DNA of 59,664 bases from Lentisphaeria bacterium (lineage in GTDB: Bacteria > Verrucomicrobiota > Lentisphaeria > Victivallales > UBA1829). Within the stretch, counting starts at the first letter, position 1. The number at the start of each line of letters is the position of its first letter. The stretch lies in the NCBI GenBank assembly GCA_017646015.1, contig JAGCNI010000109.1, forward strand, positions 1 through 59,664, in the 5' to 3' direction. The notes below the pieces were generated by a model. It ran no database searches. It saw only the letters and a list, made by a program, of their open reading frames with translations, and was not told where the DNA came from. Below, in pieces: positions 19,823 through 27,792 of this stretch. The position numbers were made by a program, and so were the translations under genes.

Positions 19823-20740
19823 TCAGCTGTTCAACCAGCGTTCGGCATCGATTGCGGCACGGCATCCCATACCGGCTGCATGGATCGCCTGACGGTATGT
19901 GGGATCCGCACAATCTCCTGCGGCAAAAACCCCTTCCATGCTGGTCATGGAACTCTTATCACGGAGTTTCAGATATCCTTTTTCATCCAGTTCGAGCTGA
20001 TCCTTGAACAAAGCAGTACTCGGCACATGACCGAGAGCTGCAAAGAAACCTTTACAGGGGATACGTGTCAGTTCGCCGCTCCTGACATCTTTGATCTCAA
20101 CGCCATCCACATCATTCTCTCCGTAAATATCATTGACGACCGCATTCAGGTGGAAAATGATTTTGGGATTGTTCTGAGCACGTTCCACCATGATTTTAGA
20201 GGCGCGGAACTCATCACGTCGGTGGATCAAATGAACTTCACTGGCGAAATGAGTCAGGAAATTGGCTTCCTCCATGGCACTGTCACCGCCACCGGCTACT
20301 GCCACGGGAACATTCCGGTAAAAAGCACCGTCACAAGTGGCACAGGCAGAAACTCCGCGATTCAGAAATTTCTGTTCAGACGGCAAACCGAGCCAACGGG
20401 GAGATGCTCCGGTTGCAATGATCAGAGCTTTACATTCAATCTCTTTTCCGCTTTCCAGATACAATTTATGCGGTCCGCCCGGCTGCAATTCACAACGGGT
20501 CACGATATCACTTTCGATCCGGGTACCGAAACGTTCCGCCTGCTGTTGGAATTTGAACATCAATTCATATCCGTTCACAGCATCCGGAAAACCGGGAAAA
20601 TTTTCCACATCGCTGGTCTGAGTCAATAAGCCGCCCGGCAGAGGACCGCTCAACAGCAAAGGTTCAAGATTCGCTCTCGCAGCATAAATCGCAGCAGTCA
20701 TACCCGCCGCACCACATCCGATAATCACAATTTTTTCCAT
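19823..20740 (-). CDS. trxB: Thioredoxin-disulfide reductase
   Basis: Flavoprotein that reduces thioredoxin with NADPH. FAD-binding IIGCGAAGMTAAIYAAR at the N-terminus, ENFPGFPDA, active-site dithiol CATC at residues 133-136, NADPH-binding AGGGDSAMEEA followed by HRRDEFRA, and the C-terminal FAD motif GVFAAGDCAD. 305 aa with the start at 20740; an in-frame upstream GTG/ATG would add six residues, but the FAD motif is normally within five residues of the start, as here. Cytoplasmic. Confidence 0.95.
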   Translation of the reverse strand: MEKIVIIGCGAAGMTAAIYAARANLEPLLLSGPLPGGLLTQTSDVENFPGFPDAVNGYELMFKFQQQAERFGTRIESDIVTRCELQPGGPHKLYLESGKEIECKALIIATGASPRWLGLPSEQKFLNRGVSACATCDGAFYRNVPVAVAGGGDSAMEEANFLTHFASEVHLIHRRDEFRASKIMVERAQNNPKIIFHLNAVVNDIYGENDVDGVEIKDVRSGELTRIPCKGFFAALGHVPSTALFKDQLELDEKGYLKLRDKSSMTSMEGVFAAGDCADPTYRQAIHAAGMGCRAAIDAERWLNS

Positions 20741-20911
20741 AACAACCAACGTCCCCACCGGTTCTGATAAAGTTGAAAAATAGTTCTGCTCCGGTGATCA
20801 ATAACACGATTCTCACCGCCTGACCCGTTAATATGCCATGATTTCTTTCATCTGGCAAGTCAGAAAAAGAAAGAAAAAGCAAAAAACATACAAAATATCC
20901 ATGTCTGTACT

Positions 20912-20939
20912 TTTATTTTTCACTCAATCACTGTATATT
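20912..20939 (+). promoter_or_regulatory. Likely promoter of the 20967 ABC transporter
   Basis: TATATT at 20934-20939 with a weak TTTATT at 20912-20917 (16-bp spacer). The rest of the 226-bp gap between the divergent trxB and this gene shows nothing else I can name. Confidence 0.4.
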
Positions 20940-20966
20940 ATTGCAAAACAAAAGAAACGGAGATGT

Positions 20967-22682
20967 ATGAAACAACTGATCAAGACATTCTGGCAGACAA
21001 CCTCCCGGAAAGAAAAAGGGATCTTTTACCTGCTTCTCTTTCTGATGTTCATCGCAGCCAATCTGGAACTGCTCGGCATCGGAATGATCCTCCCGATCGT
21101 TGCGCTCCTGACCAATCCGGAATTGATCCAACAAAACCGTTATTTGAAATTCCTGTATGACTATCTGCAGCCGGAGTCAGTACAATCATTTCTGATTCTT
21201 CTCTGTCTGTTGATCGCCGCTGTTTTTATTTTCAAAAATCTTTTTCTGGTCTTCCTGACATGGTATCAGGCGAAAAAGATTTTCCGGAAAGTTTCATACA
21301 CAACCAATATTCTCTTCCGGAATTATATCTTTGCGCCATATTCCTATTATCTCAACAGGAATACAGCCGATATGCTTTCCAATCTCCAGATTTCCAAAAA
21401 TCTGCTCCATTCCATTCTCATGAGCCTGCTCATGATCTGCACAGAAATACTCAATGTGATCATGATTTTCGCCATGCTTGTCTTTTTCGTTCCCGGGGCA
21501 ACAGTGATCATGATCCTGATTTCCATTGTCATTTCTGCGATCCTTTTCATTCCTCTGAAAAAGATCAATCTGAAACTGGGGGAACAGCGTTTGAAAAAAA
21601 TGAGCGAACGAACACGCAATGAAATGCAGGCTTTTCAGGGAATCAAAGAAGTCAAGATCCGTTCGGCTGAAAATTTATTCATCCGGAAGAATGATGAACT
21701 GACTTATCAGGATGACCGGAACAACACTCTGATCGCACTGTTCAGTCAGATCCCGCGTTTTCTTCTGGAATCGGGAATGATCTCCGGAGGCATGCTCATG
21801 CTCGCAGGATATGTATTCTTCGATATTGCCAACAGTTCCATTCTGTTGCGTTTCTCTCTGATCGGAGTTGCCATGGTACGCCTGATGCCCTCGCTCTCCA
21901 GAATCCAATATCATCTGGCAACAGTCCGCCAGCTTCAGCCGCTGCTGGGATCACTGTTCGATGATCTTTATCGGGATTTCCCCAAAGAAGAGCTGCAACA
22001 GTCGGAACACAATATCACTCTGCAAAAAGAGATTTCTCTGGAAAATCTCTCTTTCAAATATGAGAATGCGGAAAAGCCTCTCTTTTCCGGTTATTCACTG
22101 AAAATTCCGGTCAATACCTCCGTTGCATTTGTGGGAAAAACCGGATGTGGAAAAACAACTCTGGTCGATCTCATCGCCGGGCTTCTCCAACCTGATTCCG
22201 GTGTAATTCTGGCGGACGGGATCAATATTAATCAGAATCTCCGTTCATGGCGTGCTCTGATCGGATATGTCCCGCAGTTCATCTATCTTCTGGATGACTC
22301 TGTTCTCCACAACGTAGCATTCGGGATCCCGGACCATGAAATCGACAGGGCTCGTGTGGAAGAATGTTTGAAAATTGCTCAGCTTTATGATTTTATCGAC
22401 TCTCTTCCTCAAAAAATGGATTCCATGATCGGAGAAGCAGGAACCCGTCTTTCAGGCGGACAGCGTCAGCGGCTCGGAATTGCCAGAGCACTCTATCATC
22501 ATCCGCAGATCCTTATTCTGGATGAAGCAACCAGTGCGCTGGATAATGAGACAGAACAGGCGTTTATTGAAGCGATCAGCTCTCTTCACGGGAAAATGAC
22601 GATTTTTGTCATTGCACACCGTCTGACCACAACACAGGGCTGCAATCAGATCATTGATCTCTCACAAAAAAATGCAAAATGA
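20967..22682 (+). CDS. ABC transporter, PglK-like lipid-linked oligosaccharide flippase family, 571 aa
   Basis: A half-transporter with an N-terminal membrane domain of about six segments (residues 20-320) and a C-terminal ATPase: Walker A GKTGCGKTT, Q-loop GYVPQFIYLLDD, signature LSGGQRQR, Walker B ILILDEATSALD and the H-loop IAHRLTT. Layout and small motifs (an RLMPSxxRI stretch before the ATPase, VPQ-x-IYL-x-DDS) resemble Campylobacter PglK, which flips lipid-linked oligosaccharide for protein glycosylation. Other ABC exporters share this build, so the substrate is uncertain. The ATG at 20967 is preceded by CGGAG; an upstream in-frame Met at 20838 would add residues that do not look like this family. 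Confidence 0.75.
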   Translation: MKQLIKTFWQTTSRKEKGIFYLLLFLMFIAANLELLGIGMILPIVALLTNPELIQQNRYLKFLYDYLQPESVQSFLILLCLLIAAVFIFKNLFLVFLTWYQAKKIFRKVSYTTNILFRNYIFAPYSYYLNRNTADMLSNLQISKNLLHSILMSLLMICTEILNVIMIFAMLVFFVPGATVIMILISIVISAILFIPLKKINLKLGEQRLKKMSERTRNEMQAFQGIKEVKIRSAENLFIRKNDELTYQDDRNNTLIALFSQIPRFLLESGMISGGMLMLAGYVFFDIANSSILLRFSLIGVAMVRLMPSLSRIQYHLATVRQLQPLLGSLFDDLYRDFPKEELQQSEHNITLQKEISLENLSFKYENAEKPLFSGYSLKIPVNTSVAFVGKTGCGKTTLVDLIAGLLQPDSGVILADGININQNLRSWRALIGYVPQFIYLLDDSVLHNVAFGIPDHEIDRARVEECLKIAQLYDFIDSLPQKMDSMIGEAGTRLSGGQRQRLGIARALYHHPQILILDEATSALDNETEQAFIEAISSLHGKMTIFVIAHRLTTTQGCNQIIDLSQKNAK

Positions 22683-22700
22683 AACAGAATCCTGTTTTTC
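22682..22700 (+). terminator. Weak terminator after the ABC transporter
   Basis: AAACAG (22682-22687) and CTGTTT (22692-22697) form a 6-bp stem with a 4-nt loop, ending in TTTTTC. Short, but placed right after the stop and before the trp promoter. Confidence 0.4.
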
Positions 22701-22733
22701 TCTAAAAAATCCACAGTTTTTTTTCTTGCGGAC

Positions 22734-22762
22734 TTGACAATATCATGCAGTTGTGGTAATTT
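22734..22762 (+). promoter_or_regulatory. Promoter of the trpB leader
   Basis: TTGACA at 22734-22739, 17-bp spacer, TAATTT at 22757-22762, with TG one base before the -10 (extended -10). Predicted start of transcription about 25 bp before the leader peptide ATG. Confidence 0.75.
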
Positions 22763-22794
22763 ATATGCTATCAAAAAAATCGAGGGATATTTTT

Positions 22795-22848
22795 ATGATT
22801 ACAGCAAAACTGACAATGAAGAAGTTTGGTTGGTGGCGTCGGGGTTGA
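22795..22848 (+). CDS. trpL: Tryptophan leader peptide (17 aa, tandem Trp codons)
   Basis: Reading frame MITAKLTMKKFGWWRRG then TGA, preceded by GAGGG at 22782-22786 with 8-bp spacing. Two adjacent TGG codons followed by Arg codons match the build of classic trp leader peptides, where ribosome stalling at Trp codons under low tryptophan decides the fold of the downstream RNA. A terminator follows 46 bp later and trpB follows that. The stretch just around the Trp codons can form its own hairpin (GGTT and GGCG pairing with CGCC and AGCC, about 22827-22857), the expected 1:2 pause hairpin. The protein is too short to be found by homology; the call rests on position, SD, Trp codons, terminator and target gene. 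Confidence 0.85.
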   Translation: MITAKLTMKKFGWWRRG

Positions 22849-22894
22849 TTCGCCGAAGCCGGATTGTTCACATATAAACAACTCATGTCAGGTC

Positions 22895-22930
22895 AGGCGG
22901 TTTGAAAAAAGTTTTCAATCCGCCTTTTTT
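22895..22930 (+). terminator. trp attenuator (intrinsic terminator)
   Basis: AGGCGGTTTGAAAA (22895-22908) pairs with TTTTCAATCCGCCT (22912-22925), one T-T mismatch in 14, loop AAG, followed by TTTTTT. It lies between the leader peptide and trpB, as needed for attenuation. A segment upstream (GCCGGATT, about 22856-22865) can pair with GGTCAGGC (22891-22898) and would compete with the left arm; that antiterminator is a weak, unproven pairing. Confidence 0.85.
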
Positions 22931-22951
22931 GTTGCAGAAATAAAAAAAATA

Positions 22952-23036
22952 AAGGTGCAGAAATGATTTTTACAGAAAATGATTTTTACCGATGGCGGTG
23001 ATGGTTCACCCATTTCACCGCAGAAAATCTGCACCC
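22952..23036 (+). promoter_or_regulatory. Second folded leader element before trpB with aromatic-rich mini-ORF
   Basis: GGTGCAGA (22954-22961) pairs with TCTGCACC (23028-23035). Inside, GCGGTGA (22995-23001) can pair with TCACCGC (23015-23021), or its GGTGA with TCACC at 23006-23010, two exclusive folds. A 12-codon frame MIFTENDFYRWR (22963-23001), with AAAGGTG in front, spans the 5' half and has Phe, Phe, Tyr and Trp codons. A 13-bp direct repeat AAATGATTTTTAC occurs twice (22961-22973, 22977-22989). No U-run follows, so this is not a second terminator. Function unknown. Confidence 0.45.
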
Positions 23037-23084
23037 TGTTGATTTGAAGTAATAGTATTATAATTAATGAAAGGAAATACGATC

Positions 23085-24464
23085 ATGAACAAAACCAACC
23101 CTGAAATTCCGTATAAAATCCTGCTTTCTGAAGCGGAACTGCCGACACAGTGGTACAATGTCCGGGCAGATATGAAAAACAAACCTGCCCCCTTGCTTCA
23201 TCCCGAAACACATAAGCCCATGACTTTTGATGAACTCCGGAATGTTTTCTGTGATGAACTGACAAAACAGGAATTGGATGATACCAATCCCTATATTGAT
23301 ATCCCGGATGAGATCCGCTCTTTCTACCGGATGTACCGCCCCGCTCCGCTGGTGCGTGCCTATTTCCTCGAAAAAGCTCTCGGCACACCCGCCCGGATCT
23401 ATTACAAATTTGAAGGAAACAACACCTCCGGCAGTCACAAGCTGAACTCCGCCATTGCTCAGGCATACTATGCAAAAAAACAGGGGCTCAAAGGGGTTGC
23501 AACAGAAACCGGAGCCGGACAGTGGGGTACAGCTCTTTCCATGGCATGTGCTTATTTTGATCTGATCTGTCAGGTCTTCATGGTCAAAGTCTCTTATGAA
23601 CAGAAACCGTTCCGCCGGGAAGTCATGCGTACTTTCGGCGCAAGTGTAACCCCATCTCCCTCTGACAAAACAGCTGTCGGACGCCGTATTCTCGCGGATC
23701 ATCCGGGAACAGGCGGCAGTCTCGGCTGTGCAATTTCTGAAGCAGTCGAAGCGGCAATGGGGCAGGAAGGATTCCGTTATGTACTCGGATCAGTTCTGAA
23801 TCAAGTGCTTCTGCATCAGTCGATCATCGGATTGGAAACAAAGATCGGACTGGAAAAATATGGAGAAAAAGCGGATGTTGTGATCGGTTGTGCCGGAGGC
23901 GGCTCCAATCTCGGAGGTCTGATTTCTCCGTTCATGGGTGAAAAACTCCGCGGAGAAGCAGATTACCGTTTCATTGCGGTCGAACCGGCATCCTGTCCCA
24001 GCCTGACACGCGGCGTATATGCCTATGACTATTGCGATACCGGTATGGTCTGCCCGCTCTCCAAAATGTACACTCTCGGTTCTTCTTTCATGCCGTCAGC
24101 TAATCACTCCGGCGGTCTCCGTTATCACGGTATGAACTCTGTTCTTTCTCAGCTCTATGCTGACGGTCTGATGGAAGCGACCTCTGTGGAACAGACCAAA
24201 GTCTTTGAAGCGGCTCAGTTCTTTGCACGTTGCGAAGGAACTCTCCCCGCTCCGGAAAGTGCTCATGCGATCCGGGCAGCGATCGACGAAGCTGTCAGAT
24301 GCCGTGAAACAGGAAAAGCCGAAACGATCGTATTCGGTTTGACCGGAACCGGATATTTTGATATGTTCGCATATCAGAAATTCAATGATAATGCAATGAC
24401 CGATTACATCCCGACTGACGCGGATCTTGCTGGAAGTCTGGCAAAACTCCCGAAAATCGGCTGA
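23085..24464 (+). CDS. trpB: Tryptophan synthase beta chain, TrpB2 type
   Basis: PLP enzyme that joins indole and serine to give tryptophan. The PLP lysine is in NTSGSHKLNSA (Lys119), the Glu-containing TETGAGQWGTA motif follows, and the phosphate loop is GCAGGGSNLGG. The long N-terminal part with RPAPLVRAYFLE and the length (459 aa) mark the TrpB2 subgroup rather than the ~400-aa TrpB1 that pairs with TrpA. No trpA is in the window. TrpB2 has been proposed to salvage indole or to work with a different alpha chain; the tryptophan attenuator in front supports a true role in tryptophan supply. The ATG at 23085 has AAAGGA at a good distance; an ATG at 23067 lacks one. Confidence 0.93.
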   Translation: MNKTNPEIPYKILLSEAELPTQWYNVRADMKNKPAPLLHPETHKPMTFDELRNVFCDELTKQELDDTNPYIDIPDEIRSFYRMYRPAPLVRAYFLEKALGTPARIYYKFEGNNTSGSHKLNSAIAQAYYAKKQGLKGVATETGAGQWGTALSMACAYFDLICQVFMVKVSYEQKPFRREVMRTFGASVTPSPSDKTAVGRRILADHPGTGGSLGCAISEAVEAAMGQEGFRYVLGSVLNQVLLHQSIIGLETKIGLEKYGEKADVVIGCAGGGSNLGGLISPFMGEKLRGEADYRFIAVEPASCPSLTRGVYAYDYCDTGMVCPLSKMYTLGSSFMPSANHSGGLRYHGMNSVLSQLYADGLMEATSVEQTKVFEAAQFFARCEGTLPAPESAHAIRAAIDEAVRCRETGKAETIVFGLTGTGYFDMFAYQKFNDNAMTDYIPTDADLAGSLAKLPKIG

Positions 24465-24484
24465 TAGATTCAAGAGAAAAAATC

Positions 24485-25195
24485 ATGGAAGCTGTCGCCG
24501 GATTTGTAAAAAGTGAATTGCGGGACTGGAAAACCAGTGAAGTCTGCTGGATGGGTGCCGCAATCCTGACCGTAGTCGTGATCACAATTCATCAGGGGGG
24601 AGACTCTCTGATCGGCATCATCAGTGCCGTAACCGGGATCCTTTATACACTCCTGTCTGGCAAAGGAAAAGCTTCCTGTTATCTCTTCGGTGTCGTCAAC
24701 ACGATCCTTTACGGCTATATCGCATTCAGCAGCAGGATCTACGGAGATATGCTGCTGAACTGGTGTTATTATCTGCCCATGCAGTTCGCCGGATTCATGA
24801 TCTGGCTCCGTCACAGACAGGAACTCACCGGGACGATCCGGAAACGGAAATTGACACATAAACATCGTATTCTGACACTGTTGGCAACACTGGCGGCATG
24901 GATCTCCGGTGCTGTCATTCTGAAATACACAGGCGACGCCTCCCCATGGCTCGACAGTGCCACAACCGTGATCAGTATCACCGCCATGGTTCTCAGTGTC
25001 ATGCGTTGTTTTGAACAATGGATCTGCTGGACTCTGGTCAACGGGATTTCCATTTGGATGTGGCTGGATCTCTACTTGAGAAATAATGATTCGCTTGCGA
25101 CATTGCTGATGTGGAGTGTGTTTCTGATTTGCGGGATCGTATTCGGTTTGCAATGGCTCAAAGCGGCGGAAGAGGAAGAAAACCATGAAAACTGA
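24485..25195 (+). CDS. pnuT: PnuC-family transporter, probably thiamine transporter PnuT
   Basis: Membrane protein of 236 aa with about seven hydrophobic segments. The family signature is clear: GVVNTILYGYIAFSSRIYGD followed by LNWCYYLPMQF and GFMIW. PnuC members carry nicotinamide riboside, riboflavin, deoxynucleoside or thiamine by facilitated diffusion, trapped by a kinase inside. The gene overlaps a thiamine pyrophosphokinase by 11 bp, which is the known signature of the thiamine subfamily PnuT. It sits 20 bp after trpB, so it may be under the same attenuator. I see no TPP riboswitch in front. Confidence 0.85.
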   Translation: MEAVAGFVKSELRDWKTSEVCWMGAAILTVVVITIHQGGDSLIGIISAVTGILYTLLSGKGKASCYLFGVVNTILYGYIAFSSRIYGDMLLNWCYYLPMQFAGFMIWLRHRQELTGTIRKRKLTHKHRILTLLATLAAWISGAVILKYTGDASPWLDSATTVISITAMVLSVMRCFEQWICWTLVNGISIWMWLDLYLRNNDSLATLLMWSVFLICGIVFGLQWLKAAEEEENHEN

Positions 25196-25817
25196 TATGG
25201 TCATTCTGGCAGATGGTGATTTCCCATCGCATCCGCTCCCGCTGGAAACATTGCGGAACGTTTCCAGGATCATTGCCTGCGACGGTGCGGCAAAAAGTCT
25301 TCTTGCATGGGGGCGTGAACCGGATTGGGTCGTAGGGGATCTGGACAGTCTGGATTTGGATTTCCGGCAGAAACTGGCATCGAGGATCATCCATGTCAGC
25401 GAACAGGAAACCAATGACCTCAGCAAAGCATTCCGTTTTGCCATGCAGCAGATCGGAAAAGAAGAATATCTCACCATTCTCGGTGCAACCGGCAAACGGG
25501 AAGATCATACATTGGGAAATCTCTCTCTGTTGGCAGATTACGCAACCATTCATCCCAATATCCGGATGCTGACCGATACCGGGATCTTCTTTCCAGCAGT
25601 TCAAAGCGGCAGTTATCCCTCCCGTCCGGGACAATCCATCTCGATTTTCAACCCATCGGGAAAACCGGTCAGACTCACAGCCGATGGATTGAAGTATCCG
25701 ATCCGGGATCTGGAACTCTCCCGCTGGTGGACTGCAACCCTGAATACAGCTCTGGAAAACAGTTTTTCACTTCTCTTTGAAAGTGATGTGCCGCTCCTGT
25801 TGTTCACAGCCTATTGA
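25185..25817 (+). CDS. thiN: Thiamine pyrophosphokinase
   Basis: Transfers pyrophosphate from ATP to thiamine, making thiamine diphosphate. Motifs in order: ADGDFPS, IIACDGAAKSLL, VVGDLDSLD, QETNDLSKA (metal/ATP site) and GATGKREDHTLGN (thiamine/ATP site). 210 aa is normal. The start at 25185 lies inside the end of the transporter gene and has AGAGGAAG before it; a Met four codons on is an alternative. Together with the upstream transporter it would trap imported thiamine. Confidence 0.93.
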   Translation: MKTDMVILADGDFPSHPLPLETLRNVSRIIACDGAAKSLLAWGREPDWVVGDLDSLDLDFRQKLASRIIHVSEQETNDLSKAFRFAMQQIGKEEYLTILGATGKREDHTLGNLSLLADYATIHPNIRMLTDTGIFFPAVQSGSYPSRPGQSISIFNPSGKPVRLTADGLKYPIRDLELSRWWTATLNTALENSFSLLFESDVPLLLFTAY

Positions 25818-25838
25818 ACAGATTTTTTTACAAAATAC

Positions 25839-25867
25839 TTGATTTTTCCCGCTTGTTACAGTATATT
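25839..25867 (+). promoter_or_regulatory. Promoter of the ilvB leader
   Basis: TTGATT at 25839-25844, 17-bp spacer, TATATT at 25862-25867. Predicted transcription start near 25874, about 25 nt before the leader ORF. Confidence 0.7.
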
Positions 25868-25898
25868 ACTGTTTACTGAAAATTCTGGATCGGATTTT

Positions 25899-25973
25899 AT
25901 GAAATATATTGGAAAAACAACTGGGATTCTATTTGTTATTGTAAGATGCCCGGCAGCGTTGATAGCAGAGTGA
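25899..25973 (+). CDS. Putative branched-chain amino acid leader peptide (24 aa)
   Basis: Starts MKYIGKTT, then GILFVIVRCPAALIAE and TGA. Ten of 24 residues are Ile, Leu, Val or Ala, with Ile-Leu-Phe-Val-Ile-Val in a row, as expected for a stalling peptide sensing branched-chain amino acids ahead of acetolactate synthase. The last codons enter a stable RNA fold (25948-26009), so ribosome position would alter it. SD is weak (CGGA at 25891-25894). No classic U-run terminator follows, which is the main argument against simple attenuation. Confidence 0.6.
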   Translation: MKYIGKTTGILFVIVRCPAALIAE

Positions 25974-26009
25974 AACGGTATTTCAATATTCTGCATGGGC
26001 TGACCGGGC
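25948..26009 (+). promoter_or_regulatory. Folded RNA element between leader peptide and ilvB
   Basis: Outer stem GCCCGGCAG (25948-25956) with CTGACCGGGC (26000-26009), nine pairs and one bulged A. Inner hairpin GCAGA-TGAAA (25965-25969, 25971-25975) with TTTCA-TCTGC (25981-25985, 25990-25994), loop CGGTA. Together they form a two-part rod with an internal loop. Matches no riboswitch class I can recognise. About 58 nt separate it from the ilvB ATG. Confidence 0.6.
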
Positions 26010-26067
26010 GGACTTGCTATTTTCAAATGTTTAACAGAGACTTCAACCCCTATATTTGCGAATCACT

Positions 26068-27792
26068 ATGAAATCATCGAATCAACACACAGACAAGACC
26101 CTCAAGGGAGCAGAAATCGTAGCCCGGACACTGGAAAAAATCGGCGTGGATGTTATTTTTGCTTATCCGGGCGGACAAGCTCTTGAACTTCATCAGGCTC
26201 TCTCTCATTCCAATATCCGTTTGGTTCTGCCGCGTCATGAACAGGGTGGAGCTTTTGCCGCAGGTGGATATGCCCGTATTTCTGGAAAAACAGGATGCTG
26301 TCTTGCCACCAGCGGACCCGGAGCAACCAATCTCATCACCGGAATCGCAGATGCTTACATGGATTCCATCCCGGTTGTGTTCATCACCGGACAGGTCGGA
26401 CTTTCTTTCATCGGAAAAAATGCGTTCCAGGAAACAGATATCATCGGCGTCACACGCCCGCTGGTCAAACACAGTTTCCTTGTTATGGATGTCAATGATA
26501 TTCCTTCGATCCTGTTTCAGGCTTTCAAACTGGCTGGAACCGGACGACCCGGTCCTGTCCTCGTGGATATCCCCAAAAATATCCAACAGGCACGGACTGT
26601 TCCCGTTTATCCGAAATGGGAGGAGATCAACGATGCCAGACAAACACCTCCTCCGGTCCGCAACTCTGAAATCGACATGATCCGGAAAGCGATCAAACGG
26701 GCGAAATCCCCTTGTGTCTATGCCGGCGGCGGAATCATTATGGCAAATGCGGCGGAAGAACTCAGAGAGTTCGCTCATGCTTTCAATATCCCTGTTGCCA
26801 CTACATTGATGGGAATGGGGGCTTTCCCCCCTGATGATCCGCTTTCTCTCCGCTGGCTCGGAATGCATGGCACTTATGCCGCAAACTATGCAGTCAACAA
26901 ATGCGATCTGCTCCTCGCTTTCGGAACCCGTTTCGATGACCGTGTAACAGGTCCGGTCAATACGTTTGCTCAGGATGCTTTTATCATTCATGTGGATGTG
27001 GATCGATCCGAAATCAACAAAAACAAACGTGCCGACCTGGGGATCGTGGCAGATATCAAAGAAGTTCTGACGGAACTGAATAAAAATCCGCTCAGACAGA
27101 ATTACAATGACTGGTTCGCACGGATCAATGAATGGAAAAATTCCTATCCGTTCAAATATAAAGACAGCTCCGATGATGCACCTCCGAAACCGCAATACAT
27201 TCTGGAAGAACTGCATCGTCTCACCCACGGTGAAGCGGTCATTGTTCCGGGCGTGGGTCAGCATCAGATGTGGGCAGCACAATTTTATCAATACAAATCT
27301 CCGCGTCAGTTCCTCACCTCCGGCGGACTCGGAGCAATGGGATTCGGTCTGCCCGCCGCCATGGGCGCAAAAGTCGCCGCACCGGATCAGTTGGTCATCA
27401 ATGTGGATGGCGACGGTTCTTTCCAGATGAATATTCAGGAACTGGCAACTCTGGTCGCAGAAAAAATCCCGGTCAAAATGGTCATCCTCAATAATCAGCA
27501 CCTGGGAATGGTTGCTCAATGGGAAGATCGTTTTTACGGAAGCAATCACTGCTGCACGATCCTGAAACATCCGGAAGACAACAACTCTTACTATCCGGAT
27601 TTTGTCACAATCGCAAAAGGATACGGTATCCCCGGAAAAACGGTCAACTCACGTAAAGATGTTACAGAAGCGATCCGGGAAATGCTGGATCATGATGGCC
27701 CGTATCTGCTGGATTGCCGGACAGGATATGAGGAACATGTCCTCCCCATGATCCCCCCCGGATGTTCCTACAAAGATATTCTCACGGAATAA
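26068..27792 (+). CDS. ilvB: Acetolactate synthase large subunit
   Basis: Thiamine-diphosphate enzyme of isoleucine, leucine and valine synthesis. The catalytic Glu is in LPRHEQGGAFAAGGYAR, the ThDP motif is GDGSFQMNIQELATL ending in ILNNQHLGM, and FATSGPGATN-type text (CLATSGPGATNLITGIA) is intact. 574 aa from ATG 26068; an in-frame TTG at 26056 is the only earlier start and neither has a strong SD. The regulatory subunit ilvN is not next to it: comEC starts directly after the stop. Expression is probably tuned by the leader at 25899-26009. Confidence 0.93.
   Translation: MKSSNQHTDKTLKGAEIVARTLEKIGVDVIFAYPGGQALELHQALSHSNIRLVLPRHEQGGAFAAGGYARISGKTGCCLATSGPGATNLITGIADAYMDSIPVVFITGQVGLSFIGKNAFQETDIIGVTRPLVKHSFLVMDVNDIPSILFQAFKLAGTGRPGPVLVDIPKNIQQARTVPVYPKWEEINDARQTPPPVRNSEIDMIRKAIKRAKSPCVYAGGGIIMANAAEELREFAHAFNIPVATTLMGMGAFPPDDPLSLRWLGMHGTYAANYAVNKCDLLLAFGTRFDDRVTGPVNTFAQDAFIIHVDVDRSEINKNKRADLGIVADIKEVLTELNKNPLRQNYNDWFARINEWKNSYPFKYKDSSDDAPPKPQYILEELHRLTHGEAVIVPGVGQHQMWAAQFYQYKSPRQFLTSGGLGAMGFGLPAAMGAKVAAPDQLVINVDGDGSFQMNIQELATLVAEKIPVKMVILNNQHLGMVAQWEDRFYGSNHCCTILKHPEDNNSYYPDFVTIAKGYGIPGKTVNSRKDVTEAIREMLDHDGPYLLDCRTGYEEHVLPMIPPGCSYKDILTE

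Noticed and set aside
20838..20966. Longer N-terminus for the ABC transporter
   Set aside because: The first 43 residues cover the promoter and an SD stands directly before the Met at 20967.
24465..24484. TPP riboswitch before the thiamine transporter
   Set aside because: Only 20 bp separate it from trpB, too little for a THI-box, and no such motif was seen at the end of trpB.
26074..27570. 498-codon minus-strand frame opposite ilvB
   Set aside because: ilvB has all ThDP enzyme motifs; the antisense frame has none and no SD.
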